This document shows, piece after piece, positions 41,908 to 49,898 of a stretch of DNA of 64,000 bases. The stretch's first letter is position 1; each line of letters begins with the position of its first letter. A program made the position numbers and the translations under genes. This DNA is from Amycolatopsis japonica (lineage in GTDB: Bacteria > Actinomycetota > Actinomycetes > Mycobacteriales > Pseudonocardiaceae), in the NCBI RefSeq assembly GCF_000732925.1, contig NZ_CP008953.1:4340001-4404000 (forward strand), written 5' to 3'. Below the pieces are notes generated by a model. That model saw only the letters and a program-made list of their open reading frames with translations. It searched no databases and was not told the origin of the DNA.

Positions 41908-42933
41908 CTACCCGACGGTTTCGGCAACCTTTGTGAGCGTCGCGGCATCCCCGCGCAGCAGCAGCGTGGTCACCACGGTCTCCTCCCACGCCGCGAGTTC
42001 GTCGCGGATCTTCTCCGCCGGCCCGATCAGCGACGTGTCCTCGACCAGTGAAGTCGGGATCGCGGCCGTCGCCTCGTCCTTGCGCCCGGCCAGATACAGC
42101 TCCTGGACCTTGTCGGCGACGTCCTCGTATCCCATCCGCGCGAAGACGTCATGGTGGAAGTTGACCGATTTCGCGCCCATACCGCCGATGTAGAGCGCGA
42201 GCGACGGTTTGATCCAGCTCGCGGCCTCTTCGACGTCGTCGTGGACGAGCACCGGAACGGACGCGGCGACCTCGAAATCGTCGAAGCCGCGCCGGGCGCC
42301 GGGCCGCGAGAAGCCCTCCTCCAAAGCCGTCCGATAGAAGGCATCGCTTTTGGGCGAGAAGAACAACGGGAGCCAGCCGTCGCAGATCTCCGCCGACAGC
42401 GCCACGTTCTTGGGCCCCTCCGCGGCGAGGAAGATCGGGATCTCCTTGCGGAACGGGTGCACTGTGGACTTCAGCGGTTTGCCGAGCCCGGTGCCACCCT
42501 GAAGCGGCAACTGGAAATGCTGCCCGTCATGGGTCACCGGCGCCTCGCGCGCCACGACCTTCCGCACGATGTCGACGTACTCACGGGTGCGCGCGAGCGG
42601 CTTCGGATACGGCTGCCCGTACCAGCCTTCCACCACCTGCGGCCCCGACGCGCCGAGCCCGAGCACGAACCGGCCGCCGGACAGATGGTCCAGCGTCAGC
42701 GCGTGCATGGCGGTGGCGGTCGGGGTGCGCGCCGACATCTGGACGATGTTGGTGCCGAGCTTGATCCGGCTGGTCGACGCGCCCCACCAGGCGAGCGGGG
42801 TGAACGCGTCCGAGCCGTAACCCTCGGCGGTCCACACCGAATCGAAACCGAGTTCTTCGGCCCGCAGGATCGCGTCCAGCGCCCCCTCCGGCGGGCCGGA
42901 GGACCAGTAACCGAGGTGGTAACCAAGCTTCAT
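41908..42933 (-). CDS. LLM-class F420-dependent oxidoreductase
   Basis: A 341-residue TIM-barrel enzyme of the luciferase-like monooxygenase class. Motifs: MKLGYHLGYWSSGPPEGALD at the start, ELGFDSVWTAEGYGSDAFTPLAWW, KLGTNIVQMSARTPTATAMHALTLDHLSGGR and LGLGASGPQVVEGWYGQPY, which are common in F420-dependent oxidoreductases of Actinobacteria. IPIFLAAEGPKNVALSAEICDGWLPLFF is the second half-barrel signature. It transfers hydride between F420 and an unknown substrate. It is 12 bases downstream of the MpaB-family oxygenase gene on the same strand, suggesting a shared lipid or steroid-type pathway. The right end of the phage remnant lies 30 bases past its stop. Confidence 0.92.
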   Translation of the reverse strand: MKLGYHLGYWSSGPPEGALDAILRAEELGFDSVWTAEGYGSDAFTPLAWWGASTSRIKLGTNIVQMSARTPTATAMHALTLDHLSGGRFVLGLGASGPQVVEGWYGQPYPKPLARTREYVDIVRKVVAREAPVTHDGQHFQLPLQGGTGLGKPLKSTVHPFRKEIPIFLAAEGPKNVALSAEICDGWLPLFFSPKSDAFYRTALEEGFSRPGARRGFDDFEVAASVPVLVHDDVEEAASWIKPSLALYIGGMGAKSVNFHHDVFARMGYEDVADKVQELYLAGRKDEATAAIPTSLVEDTSLIGPAEKIRDELAAWEETVVTTLLLRGDAATLTKVAETVG

Positions 42934-42945
42934 CGAGGCTCCTCG

Positions 42946-43866
42946 TCAGACGTTCGGTGAGTAGTGCTCGGGTTTGCCCCGCTCCGAAAGCGGCGGAAGG
43001 TTCCTCGCGGGAGTCTCGACCAACGGCGCGTCCGGGGCCAGTTCGCCACGCTCGCGGCGCCAGCCGGCCCTCGCCCGCGGGTGGTAGCGGCGATCGCGCG
43101 GGACCAACCTGAACGCCGCGTTGATCAGCTTCCCCACCCGGCGGTGCCGTCGCTCGTCGCGTTCGGTCCAGGTGTAACCGAGCCGCTCACGGATCGGCGG
43201 GTCGTACAGGCCGATCGTCAGCCAGACGAAGTTCCGCGCCACCTGCCCGCGCACGAGGTTCCACGCGAAATCCGGCAGCCAGGGCAGGAAATGCGGTTTC
43301 GCGATGTCCTGGATCTCGAGGACGTCGCGCGTGGCCTTGTTGTCCTCCAGCACGTCCTCGCACATGCGCTTCCAGTACAGCTGGAAGTCCTCCCACGACT
43401 CCGGCACCGGGCGCATGCTCATCCCGTACATCTCGTACCACTGCACGTGCTCTTCGAACAGTTTCCGCTTCTCGGCCTCGCCGATGCCGCCGCAGAAGTT
43501 GTCGGCGATGAGGATCGCGCTCACGAAGAACGTCGAATGCGCCCAGTAGAACGTGTCCGGGTTGAGCGCGTGATAGCGCCGCCCGTGTTTGTCGACGCCC
43601 TTGATCCGATCGTGGTAACCCCGCACCTCCAGCGCGGTCTGCCGCGCCCGCGGGCCGTCGTAGATCACTCCCCCGATCGGGTAGAGCGAGCGGAACAGCC
43701 GCTGCCAGCGCTCCTCGAAGAACCGCGAGTGCTCTTCGACGCCCGCGCCCAGCTCGGGGTGCATGTTCTGCATGGATCCGGCCCAGAGCGCGATGAGCAG
43801 CCCGCGCCAGTCGCCGAAGTACTTCCAGGTCAGCGAATCCGGTCCCAGCGGCCGTGGCTGCGTCAT
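42946..43866 (-). CDS. oxygenase MpaB family protein (DUF2236)
   Basis: The 306-residue protein starts MTQPRPLGPDSLTWKYFGDW at 43866 with GAGGAG upstream; the same frame is open far upstream but antisense to the TetR gene. DUF2236 features are in order: LLIALWAGSMQNMHPELGAGV, YPIGGVIYDGPRARQTALEV, RRYHALNPDTFYWAHSTFF, RKLFEEHVQWYEMYGMSMRP and FLPWLPDFAWNLVRGQVARN. Members such as MpaB and latex-clearing Lcp are heme-dependent oxygenases or oxidases acting on long alkyl chains. It is likely co-transcribed with the F420 oxidoreductase. A divergent TetR gene 90 bases away with two palindromes between them points to local repression. Confidence 0.9.
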   Translation of the reverse strand: MTQPRPLGPDSLTWKYFGDWRGLLIALWAGSMQNMHPELGAGVEEHSRFFEERWQRLFRSLYPIGGVIYDGPRARQTALEVRGYHDRIKGVDKHGRRYHALNPDTFYWAHSTFFVSAILIADNFCGGIGEAEKRKLFEEHVQWYEMYGMSMRPVPESWEDFQLYWKRMCEDVLEDNKATRDVLEIQDIAKPHFLPWLPDFAWNLVRGQVARNFVWLTIGLYDPPIRERLGYTWTERDERRHRRVGKLINAAFRLVPRDRRYHPRARAGWRRERGELAPDAPLVETPARNLPPLSERGKPEHYSPNV

Positions 43867-43895
43867 CCCCGGTCTCCTCAATGAGCTGGTTAAAT

Positions 43896-43942
43896 TGACC
43901 ACAACTGTTGTCAGGTTAAAGTTGACAACGGCCGTAGTCAAC
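43896..43942. promoter_or_regulatory. two palindromic sites between the MpaB-type and TetR genes
   Basis: TGACCACAACTGTTGTCA (43896-43913) and a 22-base palindrome with arms GTTGAC and GTCAAC (43921-43942) lie in the 90-base divergent promoter. Both contain TTGAC/GTCAA halves, as expected for a TetR operator that controls both directions. Confidence 0.55.
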
Positions 43943-43956
43943 AAGAGGAGCCGATC

Positions 43957-44550
43957 ATGGCCGGCCGCAGCTGGGCAGGCACGACCCTGGACGACCGCAA
44001 GGCCGCGAGGCGGGGACAGCTCGTCGACGCGGGCCTCGACCTGCTCGGCACCCAGGGCAGCGCGGGGGTGAGCGTCCGCGCGGTGTGCCGCCACGCCAAG
44101 CTGACCGAGCGGTACTTCTACGAGAGCTTCACCGACCGCGAAGAACTGGTCGTCGCGGTCTACGAGCACATCGGCGAGCAGGCCCGGCAAGCGCTGGTCG
44201 ACGCGGTGAGCGACACGGCCGAACCCGCCGAACGGGCGAAGGCGGCCGTCCGCGCCTTCGTCGAGTTGATGCTCGACGACCCGCGCAAGGGCCGGGTGCT
44301 CCTGCTCGCGCCGATCACCGATCCCGCGCTGACGACGCGCGGGATCGCGCTCCTCCCCTCGTTCGCCGAACTGGTCAGCGGGCAGCTGTCCCACGGTGAC
44401 GCGGCCGAGCGGCAGATGACCTCGATCGGGCTGGTGGGCGCGCTGAGCAACGTGTTCATCGCCTACCTCGACGGCTCGCTCAAGGTGAGCCGCGAGCGCC
44501 TGATCGAGCATTGCGTCCGCCTCGTGCTCGGCGCCGACCGTCAACCCTGA
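43957..44550 (+). CDS. TetR-family regulator
   Basis: A 197-residue regulator starting at ATG 43957 with AAGAGGAG upstream. The helix-turn-helix lies at residues about 17-62: ARRGQLVDAGLDLLGTQGSAGVS, VRAVCRHAKLTERYFYESFTDREELV. The rest (IGEQARQALVDAVSDTAEP, FVELMLDDPRKGRVLLLAP) is the helical ligand domain. It is divergent from the MpaB-family oxygenase / F420 oxidoreductase genes and converges with the aldolase gene, whose end it overlaps by 10 bases. The two palindromes upstream are likely its operators, so it probably represses the oxygenase pair. The inducer is not predictable. Confidence 0.93.
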   Translation: MAGRSWAGTTLDDRKAARRGQLVDAGLDLLGTQGSAGVSVRAVCRHAKLTERYFYESFTDREELVVAVYEHIGEQARQALVDAVSDTAEPAERAKAAVRAFVELMLDDPRKGRVLLLAPITDPALTTRGIALLPSFAELVSGQLSHGDAAERQMTSIGLVGALSNVFIAYLDGSLKVSRERLIEHCVRLVLGADRQP

Positions 44551-45575
44551 CCGCGTTCGGCGACCAGTTGCAGGGCGATGTCGATGATCATGTCCTCCTG
44601 CCCGCCCACGTACTTCGCGGCGCCTACGCGGTAGAGGATCTCGTGCGCCGGGACGTCGTAGCGCTCCGCGGCGCGCTCGGCGTGCAGAAGGAAACTCGAG
44701 TACACCCCGGCGAAGCCTTGCACGATCGACGACCGGTCCATCACCGGCAACCGCGTGATGTAGGGCTTCACGACGTTCTCGGCCGCGTCCATCAGCACGT
44801 CCTTGTCGACGCCCGTGCGGATCCCGAGTTTCTCGAAGGTCGCCGCGAGGACCTCGGTCGGCGAGTTGCCCGCGCCCGCTCCGAGCGCCACGAGCGAACC
44901 GTCGATCTGCCGCGCGCCCGCGCGATAGGCGAGCACCGAGTTCGCGACGCCGAAGCTCAGGTTCTGGTGCCCGTGGTAGCCGACCTGCGCCTCGTCCCCG
45001 AATTCCGCGACCAGCGCGGCGACTCGTTCGCCCGCGTCCTCCAGGATCAGCGCCCCGGCGGAGTCGACGACGTACACGCACTGGCACCCGGCGTCGACCA
45101 TGATCCGGCCCTGTTTCGCCAGCGCCTCGGGCGTGGACATATGGGACAGCATCAGGAAACCGACCGTTTCCAGCCCGAGCTCGCGCGCCGCGCCGAAATG
45201 CTGGACGGAGACGTCGGCCTCGGTGCAGTGGGTCGCGATCCGGACCGCGCCGGCACCGAGGTCCGCGGCCACCCGCAGGTCGCCGACCGTGCCGAGTCCC
45301 GGTAGCAACAGCACCGCGATCTTCGCCTGCCGTGCTTCGTCGACTGCCGCCTCGATCAGCTTCCGTTCGTCCACAAGGGAAAAGCCGTAGTTGAACGTCG
45401 AGCCGCCGAGCCCGTCGCCGTGGCTCACCTCGATCAGCGATACCCCCGCGTCATCGAGCGCCCGGACGGTGTCGCGCACGTTCTTCTCGGTGAACTGGTG
45501 CGCCATCGCGTGGCTGCCGTCGCGCAGGCTGGTGTCGACCAGCCGGACCTCATGGTTCACGTCGTCCCAGCTCAT
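44541..45575 (-). CDS. 4-hydroxy-2-oxovalerate aldolase
   Basis: A 344-residue HMGL-type aldolase. The active-site segment VRLVDTSLRDGSHAMAHQF (Arg-Asp and His) and metal ligands in VGYHGHQNLSFGVANSVLA and GAGAGNSPTEVL are those of the DmpG/BphI/HsaF group. It cleaves 4-hydroxy-2-oxovalerate to pyruvate and acetaldehyde, and the product is channelled to the acylating aldehyde dehydrogenase encoded next to it with a 4-base ATGA overlap. The pair ends aromatic-ring or steroid-ring meta-cleavage pathways. The usual third enzyme, the 2-hydroxypentadienoate hydratase, is not in the window. The 3' end overlaps a TetR gene on the other strand by ten bases. Confidence 0.96.
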   Translation of the reverse strand: MSWDDVNHEVRLVDTSLRDGSHAMAHQFTEKNVRDTVRALDDAGVSLIEVSHGDGLGGSTFNYGFSLVDERKLIEAAVDEARQAKIAVLLLPGLGTVGDLRVAADLGAGAVRIATHCTEADVSVQHFGAARELGLETVGFLMLSHMSTPEALAKQGRIMVDAGCQCVYVVDSAGALILEDAGERVAALVAEFGDEAQVGYHGHQNLSFGVANSVLAYRAGARQIDGSLVALGAGAGNSPTEVLAATFEKLGIRTGVDKDVLMDAAENVVKPYITRLPVMDRSSIVQGFAGVYSSFLLHAERAAERYDVPAHEILYRVGAAKYVGGQEDMIIDIALQLVAERGQG

Positions 45576-46474
45576 GCCGCCACCTCCTGAGTGGCCAGAA
45601 GGTCACCGACACGGGCGGCCGCGGCCGTCATGATGTCGAGATTCCCGGCGTATTTCGGCAGGAAGTCCCCGTTCCCGGCGACCTCCAGGAAAACCGCGAC
45701 CCGCGCCTGCCCGCTCCAGCCCGGCCGGGGTGGGTCGTACTGCGGATCCGCTTTGAGCGTGTAGCCCGGCACGTAACCCTGGACGGTTTCGACCATCCGG
45801 TGGATGGATTCGCTCACCGCGTCGAAGTCCGCGTCCGGGTCGATCGCGCAGAACACCGTGTCGCGCATGATCATCGGCGGTTCGACCGGGTTGATGATGA
45901 TGATCGCCTTGCCGCGGCTCGCTCCCCCGACGAGTTCGATCCCGCGCGCCGTCGTCGCGGTGAACTCGTCGATGTTCGCGCGCGTGCCCGGCCCGGCCGA
46001 ACGCGACGAGACGGACGCGACGATCTCGGCGTAGGGCACCGGCGTCACTCGCGACACCGCGTGCACGATCGGGATCGTGGCCTGGCCGCCGCAGGTGATG
46101 AGGTTGACGTTGGGCACGTCGAGCCGTTCGGGCAGGCCGACCGCGGGGCAGGTGAACGGGCCGACCGCGGCCGGGGTCAGGTCGATCGCGCGGATCCCGG
46201 CGGTGGCGTACCGCGGCGCGTTCGCCAGATGCGCTTTCGCCGAGGTCGCCTCGAAGACCAGGTCCGGCAGCTCGTCCCGCGAAAGCAGCCAGTCGACACC
46301 ACCGGCGGAGGTCTCCAACCCGAGCTCCGCGGCCTTCGCCAGCCCGTCCGAATCCGGGTCCACGCCGACCATGTACCGCACCTCGACGTGCTCGCTGCGC
46401 CTCAGCTTCGCGAGCAGGTCGGTGCCGATGTTCCCGGGACCGACGATCGCGGCCACCGCTTTCCGTTGCGCCAT
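45572..46474 (-). CDS. acetaldehyde dehydrogenase (acylating)
   Basis: The 300-residue dehydrogenase forms acetyl-CoA from acetaldehyde, NAD and CoA, in a complex with the aldolase. The NAD-binding motif is VAAIVGPGNIGTDLLAKLRR, and the catalytic cysteine is in NLITCGGQATIPIVHAV. Further family blocks: RSAGPGTRANIDEFTATTARG, KAIIIINPVEPPMIMRDTVF, GNLDIMTAAAARVGD. The ATG at 46474 is the family-typical start (MAQRKAVAAIV). It is the first gene of the pair and overlaps the aldolase start by four bases. A divergent IclR regulator begins 41 bases away and is the natural candidate to regulate it. Confidence 0.96.
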   Translation of the reverse strand: MAQRKAVAAIVGPGNIGTDLLAKLRRSEHVEVRYMVGVDPDSDGLAKAAELGLETSAGGVDWLLSRDELPDLVFEATSAKAHLANAPRYATAGIRAIDLTPAAVGPFTCPAVGLPERLDVPNVNLITCGGQATIPIVHAVSRVTPVPYAEIVASVSSRSAGPGTRANIDEFTATTARGIELVGGASRGKAIIIINPVEPPMIMRDTVFCAIDPDADFDAVSESIHRMVETVQGYVPGYTLKADPQYDPPRPGWSGQARVAVFLEVAGNGDFLPKYAGNLDIMTAAAARVGDLLATQEVAA

Positions 46475-46515
46475 GCCAGGTGACGCTCCCTGAGCGGATA
46501 GGGCACACTCAACCC

Positions 46516-47283
46516 ATGCGTGCCGCTGGGCGGAACGACGACACCGAACGAACCGGAGCGGACGGCCTCGTCGCCGCCCGGATCTCCGCGCTGCTCTCAG
46601 CCTTCCGGCCCGGCGACGACGCGCTCGGCGTCTCCGAGCTGGCACGGCGGACCGGGCTGGCGAAGTCGACCGTCCACCGGCTCACCGGACATCTGGTCGC
46701 GACCGGTCTGCTCGAACGCGAGGGCGCGGCGTTGCGGCTCGGGCTCAAGCTGTTCGAGATCGGCCAGCTGGCGGTCCGGCGGCGTGGACTGGTCGAGGCG
46801 GCGCGGCCGTATCTCGCCGATCTGCGCGAGGCGACCCGCAACACCGTGCACCTCGCCGTGCTGGAAGGCACCGAGGTGGTCTATCTCGACATCCTGCGGG
46901 GGCCCGACGCTCCATCGCTGCCGTCCCGGATCGGTGGCCGGTTCCCCGCGCACGCCACCGGCGTCGGCAAGGCGATCCTCGCCTTCTCGCCGGAATCCGT
47001 GGTGACACAGGTGATCGACGCCGGCTTGCCCCGCGTCAGCGTGCGGACGATCACCGCCGCCGGTCTGCTGCGCCGTCAGCTCGCCAAGATCCACGGCGAG
47101 GGGATCGCGTTCGAGCGGGAGGAGTCCGGCGTCGGCGTCGTCTGCGCCGCGAGCCCGCTGCTCGACGCGCACGGTGTCGCGGTGGCGGCGTTGTCGATCT
47201 CCGGCTGGGCGAATCGCATGCACACCAACCGCGTCGCGCCGGCGGTCCGGACCGCGGCTTTGGCTCTTTCTCGCACCCTGTAA
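46516..47283 (+). CDS. IclR-family regulator
   Basis: A 255-residue regulator with an N-terminal winged helix (RISALLSAFRPGDDALGVSE, LARRTGLAKSTVHRLTGHLV, RLGLKLFEIGQLA) and a C-terminal effector domain (RNTVHLAVLEGTEVVYLDIL, GGRFPAHATGVGKAILAF, ALSISGWANRMHTNRVAPAV). IclR proteins respond to small acids such as glyoxylate or aromatic intermediates. The ATG at 46516 has no Shine-Dalgarno sequence; a GTG at 46480 would overlap the divergent dehydrogenase start region, so leaderless translation is possible. The divergent position next to the aldolase/dehydrogenase pair suggests that it regulates them. It converges with the SsuD-like gene five bases after its stop. Confidence 0.93.
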   Translation: MRAAGRNDDTERTGADGLVAARISALLSAFRPGDDALGVSELARRTGLAKSTVHRLTGHLVATGLLEREGAALRLGLKLFEIGQLAVRRRGLVEAARPYLADLREATRNTVHLAVLEGTEVVYLDILRGPDAPSLPSRIGGRFPAHATGVGKAILAFSPESVVTQVIDAGLPRVSVRTITAAGLLRRQLAKIHGEGIAFEREESGVGVVCAASPLLDAHGVAVAALSISGWANRMHTNRVAPAVRTAALALSRTL

Positions 47284-47288
47284 GGGCT

Positions 47289-48392
47289 TTACGCGACGAG
47301 CCCGCGGCGGACCAGTTCCGGACGCACGCCTTCGCCGAACCAGTACGCCTCTTCCAGATGCGGATATCCGGAAAGGACGAACTCCTCGATGCCGTGCGCG
47401 TGGTACTCCTCGATGAGGTCGGCCACCTCGCGGTGGCTGCCGACGAGCGCGGTGCCCGCTCCGCCGCGGACCAGGCCGATCCCGGCCCACAGGTTGGGGT
47501 ACACCTCCAGACCGCGGACGCCGCCGTCGGTCTTCCCGCCGTGCAGCGCGGCCATTCGTCGCTGGCCGACGGATTCGCTGGCGGACAACTGCTTCTGGGT
47601 GTGGGCGATCCGCTCCGGGTCGATCGCGTCCAGCAGTTTTCCCGCCTCCGCCCAGGCTTCCGCCGACGTGTCACGGGAAAGCGTGTGCAGCCGGATGCCG
47701 AAGCGGATCTTGCGGCCCTGCTCCTCGGCGAGTTCGCGGACCTTGGCGATCTTCTCGGCGACCTGCGCGGGCGGCTCGCCCCAGGTCAGGTAGACGTCGG
47801 CGTGGCTCGCCGCGACCGGCAGCGCCGCCGCGGACGACCCGCCGAAGTAGATCGGCGGGACCGGATCCGGCGCCGCGCGTGTGGTCGCACCCTCGACCTT
47901 GAGATGCTCGCCGTCGAAATCGAACGGCTTGCCACTCCACACTCCGCGCACGATCTCGAGGAACTCGCCGGTCCGGGCGTAGCGCCCGTCGTGGTCGTGC
48001 CAGTCGCCGAACCGGCGCTGCTCGACCGCGTCGCCGCCGGTGACGACGTTGAGCAGCACGCGCCCCTGGGAGATCCGCTGGAACGTCCCGGCCATCTGCG
48101 CGGCCAGTGTCGGCGAGATCGTCCCTGGCCGGAACGCGACGAGGAACTTGAGGCTGCGCGTCTCGCGGATCAGCGCGGCCGTCATCAGCCAGGCGTCCTC
48201 GCACCAGGTGCCGGTCGGCGTCAGCACGCCTTCGAAACCGTTGGCCTCGGCGGCGCGGGCGACCTGCGCGAGACAGTCCAGGCTCGGCTCACGCGCGGAG
48301 GACGCTCCGGCGGCGCGGCTGGCGTGGAAGTGCTCGACGATCGTCCGGCCGTCTCCGGTGGTGGGCAGGAACCAATGCAGCTTGAGCGTCAC
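47289..48392 (-). CDS. FMNH2-dependent alkanesulfonate monooxygenase-like (SsuD family)
   Basis: The 367-residue LLM-class monooxygenase is very close in layout to SsuD: LKLHWFLPTTGDGRTIVEHF, SLDCLAQVARAAEANGFEGV, LTPTGTWCEDAWLMTAALIRE, KFLVAFRPGTISPTLAAQMA, RISQGRVLLNVVTGGD and GIRLHTLSRDTSAEAWAEA. SsuD releases sulfite from alkanesulfonates using reduced FMN from a partner reductase. No reductase (SsuE) or ABC transporter genes lie beside it, so it may be an isolated paralogue. Start is GTG at 48392. Its 3' end faces the IclR gene. Sulfur limitation control is expected from family knowledge only. Confidence 0.92.
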   Translation of the reverse strand: MTLKLHWFLPTTGDGRTIVEHFHASRAAGASSAREPSLDCLAQVARAAEANGFEGVLTPTGTWCEDAWLMTAALIRETRSLKFLVAFRPGTISPTLAAQMAGTFQRISQGRVLLNVVTGGDAVEQRRFGDWHDHDGRYARTGEFLEIVRGVWSGKPFDFDGEHLKVEGATTRAAPDPVPPIYFGGSSAAALPVAASHADVYLTWGEPPAQVAEKIAKVRELAEEQGRKIRFGIRLHTLSRDTSAEAWAEAGKLLDAIDPERIAHTQKQLSASESVGQRRMAALHGGKTDGGVRGLEVYPNLWAGIGLVRGGAGTALVGSHREVADLIEEYHAHGIEEFVLSGYPHLEEAYWFGEGVRPELVRRGLVA

Positions 48393-48458
48393 GGTTCCGA
48401 GCTTCGGCTTCCGGGGCGGGCCGGGTCAATCGGCGGGCTCCGCGTCCCGCGATCTGGA

Positions 48459-48480
48459 CGCATTTAGTCCTCTGAATGCG
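48459..48480. repeat. 22-bp imperfect palindrome, copy 2
   Basis: Reverse-oriented copy of the element at 9509-9530 with 20 of 22 matching positions; central part TTTAGTCCTCTGAA. It lies between the 3' end of the hydrolase gene (48483) and the SsuD-like start. Confidence 0.5.
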
Positions 48481-48482
48481 CC

Positions 48483-49193
48483 TCAGCCGCCGAACATCAG
48501 CCGCCATTCGTCCAGCGACTTCGGCTGGAAGACGAAGTTCGTGTCCTTCACCCGGGACAGGTTCGCCGACGGCTCGGCGGAGTACTGGTGCCCCGGATAG
48601 ACGACCGGATCGCCGTCCAGCCCGGCCAGCCACTGCAGGCTCCGGTAGATGGCTTCCGCGTCACCGCCCGGGAAATCGGTCCGGCCACAGCCTTCGAGGA
48701 ACAACGTGTCCCCCGAGACGAGCTTCCCGTCGACCAGGAAGCACTGGCTGCCCGGGGTGTGGCCCGGCGTGTGCAGCAGCCGGATCGGCACCGCGCCGAC
48801 CTCCACGACCTCGTCGTGCTCGTGCGAACGCAGGTCCGTGCCGGAGACGCCGGTGATGCGGCGGACCCACTCGGCTTCCGCGCCGTTGACGTGGATCGGC
48901 ACCTGGACGCGCTCCAGCAGTTCCGCGATCCCCGGCAGCGAGAACCCCATCATCTCGCCGCCGACGTGGTCGGGGTGGTGATGCGTGGCGAGGACACCGG
49001 TCAGCCGCATGCCGTCGGCTTCCAGCAGGTCCAGCAGATCCCCGACGGCGTAAGCAGGGTCGACGATGACGGCCTCGTTCGTCTCCCGGTCGCCGATCAG
49101 ATAGGCGAAGTTGACCATCTGCGTCGCGACGGGATCCCCCACCGCGAAGTCGCGGCCCGCGAGCAACTGCCGGAAGTACAGCCTGTCAGCCAT
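48483..49193 (-). CDS. metallo-beta-lactamase-fold hydrolase
   Basis: A 236-residue MBL-fold protein of the glyoxalase-II-like type. Metal ligands: THHHPDHVGG (HxHxDH), the histidine in LLHTPGHTPGSQCF, the aspartate in SGDTLF and the histidine in VVYPGHQYS. The ATG at 49193 has AAGGTG six bases upstream; a GTG at 49202 is an alternative. The C-terminal segment NLSRVKDTNFVFQPKSLDEW is typical of actinobacterial members annotated as hydroxyacylglutathione-hydrolase-like; since Actinobacteria use mycothiol, a mycothiol-ester substrate is plausible but unproved. The following DinB gene lies on the same strand just upstream, 18 bases from this start. Confidence 0.92.
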   Translation of the reverse strand: MADRLYFRQLLAGRDFAVGDPVATQMVNFAYLIGDRETNEAVIVDPAYAVGDLLDLLEADGMRLTGVLATHHHPDHVGGEMMGFSLPGIAELLERVQVPIHVNGAEAEWVRRITGVSGTDLRSHEHDEVVEVGAVPIRLLHTPGHTPGSQCFLVDGKLVSGDTLFLEGCGRTDFPGGDAEAIYRSLQWLAGLDGDPVVYPGHQYSAEPSANLSRVKDTNFVFQPKSLDEWRLMFGG

Positions 49194-49211
49194 GGCGCAC
49201 ACCTTACGGTG

Positions 49212-49736
49212 CTATTCGCCGGTGGTTCCGTCGGCCAGCTCCCGCAAGACGTCCAGATGCCCGACGTGGCGCGCGGTCTCCTGGAGGACGTGGGCGAGCA
49301 CCCAGCGCACGGTGAACTTCCCCGACCTGCGCGCCCGGTCGTCCGGCGAGACACCCGCCAGCGACGACTCCGACAACGCCCACTCGGCGCGGTACGCCTC
49401 GACGACCGAGCGGGGATCGTCGTCCTCGGACAGATCCCAGCTCGGGTCCGGTGAGCCTTCCCACAGCGAAGGCAGGTCGGCACCGCCCGCCTCGATCGAA
49501 AGCCACCAGCGTTCCACCGCGGTCAGATGTTTGAGCAGCCCCAGCGCGCTCATCCGCGGCGACGACGGCAAGGGGGTCGCGGCCGCCTGGTCCCTGGTCA
49601 GCCCGGCGACCTTGTTGACCGCCGTCGCGCGGTGGAAACGCAGGAAGTCCCACTGGATCCCGGTTTCGTCCTCCGCGATCCCGTCCGGCCAGGCCCGCTC
49701 CACCGGCTCGGCGGGTCTCGAACTCGTGTTCGACAT
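49212..49736 (-). CDS. DinB-family protein (DUF664)
   Basis: A 174-residue four-helix-bundle protein of the DinB/DUF664 superfamily, related to mycothiol-dependent enzymes. The pattern WDFLRFHRATAVNKVAGLTR, MSALGLLKHLTAVERWWL (first metal histidine), YRAEWALSESSLAG and VRWVLAHVLQETARHVGHLD (two further histidines) is typical. The three histidines form the nickel/zinc site. The start ATG at 49736 has no clear ribosome-binding site, and the same frame is open upstream through a repeat array, so leaderless translation may apply. It lies 18 bases upstream of the MBL-fold gene; both could act in mycothiol-linked detoxification. Confidence 0.9.
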   Translation of the reverse strand: MSNTSSRPAEPVERAWPDGIAEDETGIQWDFLRFHRATAVNKVAGLTRDQAAATPLPSSPRMSALGLLKHLTAVERWWLSIEAGGADLPSLWEGSPDPSWDLSEDDDPRSVVEAYRAEWALSESSLAGVSPDDRARRSGKFTVRWVLAHVLQETARHVGHLDVLRELADGTTGE

Positions 49737-49756
49737 ACGGGCACTGTACACATACG

Positions 49757-49877
49757 GCGAAGTCGCGTGATCAGACGGCGAACTCGCGTGATTGAGCGGC
49801 GATCTCGCGTGATTGAAGGCGGAACTCGATGATCCGCCTTCAATCACGTGAATTACGCGCCTGATCACGCGAGATCG
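49757..49877. repeat. array of about 21-bp CTCGCGTGAT repeats, forward then inverted
   Basis: Three forward units (GTCGCGTGAT, ACTCGCGTGATTGAG, TCTCGCGTGATTGAAGG), a degenerate one, and then inverted units with AATCACGTGA and GATCACGCGAG. It is of the same type as 19421-19535. It fills most of the gap between the divergent DinB and transporter genes. Confidence 0.6.
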
Positions 49878-49898
49878 CCACAGGGCTAGGCTCGTTTC

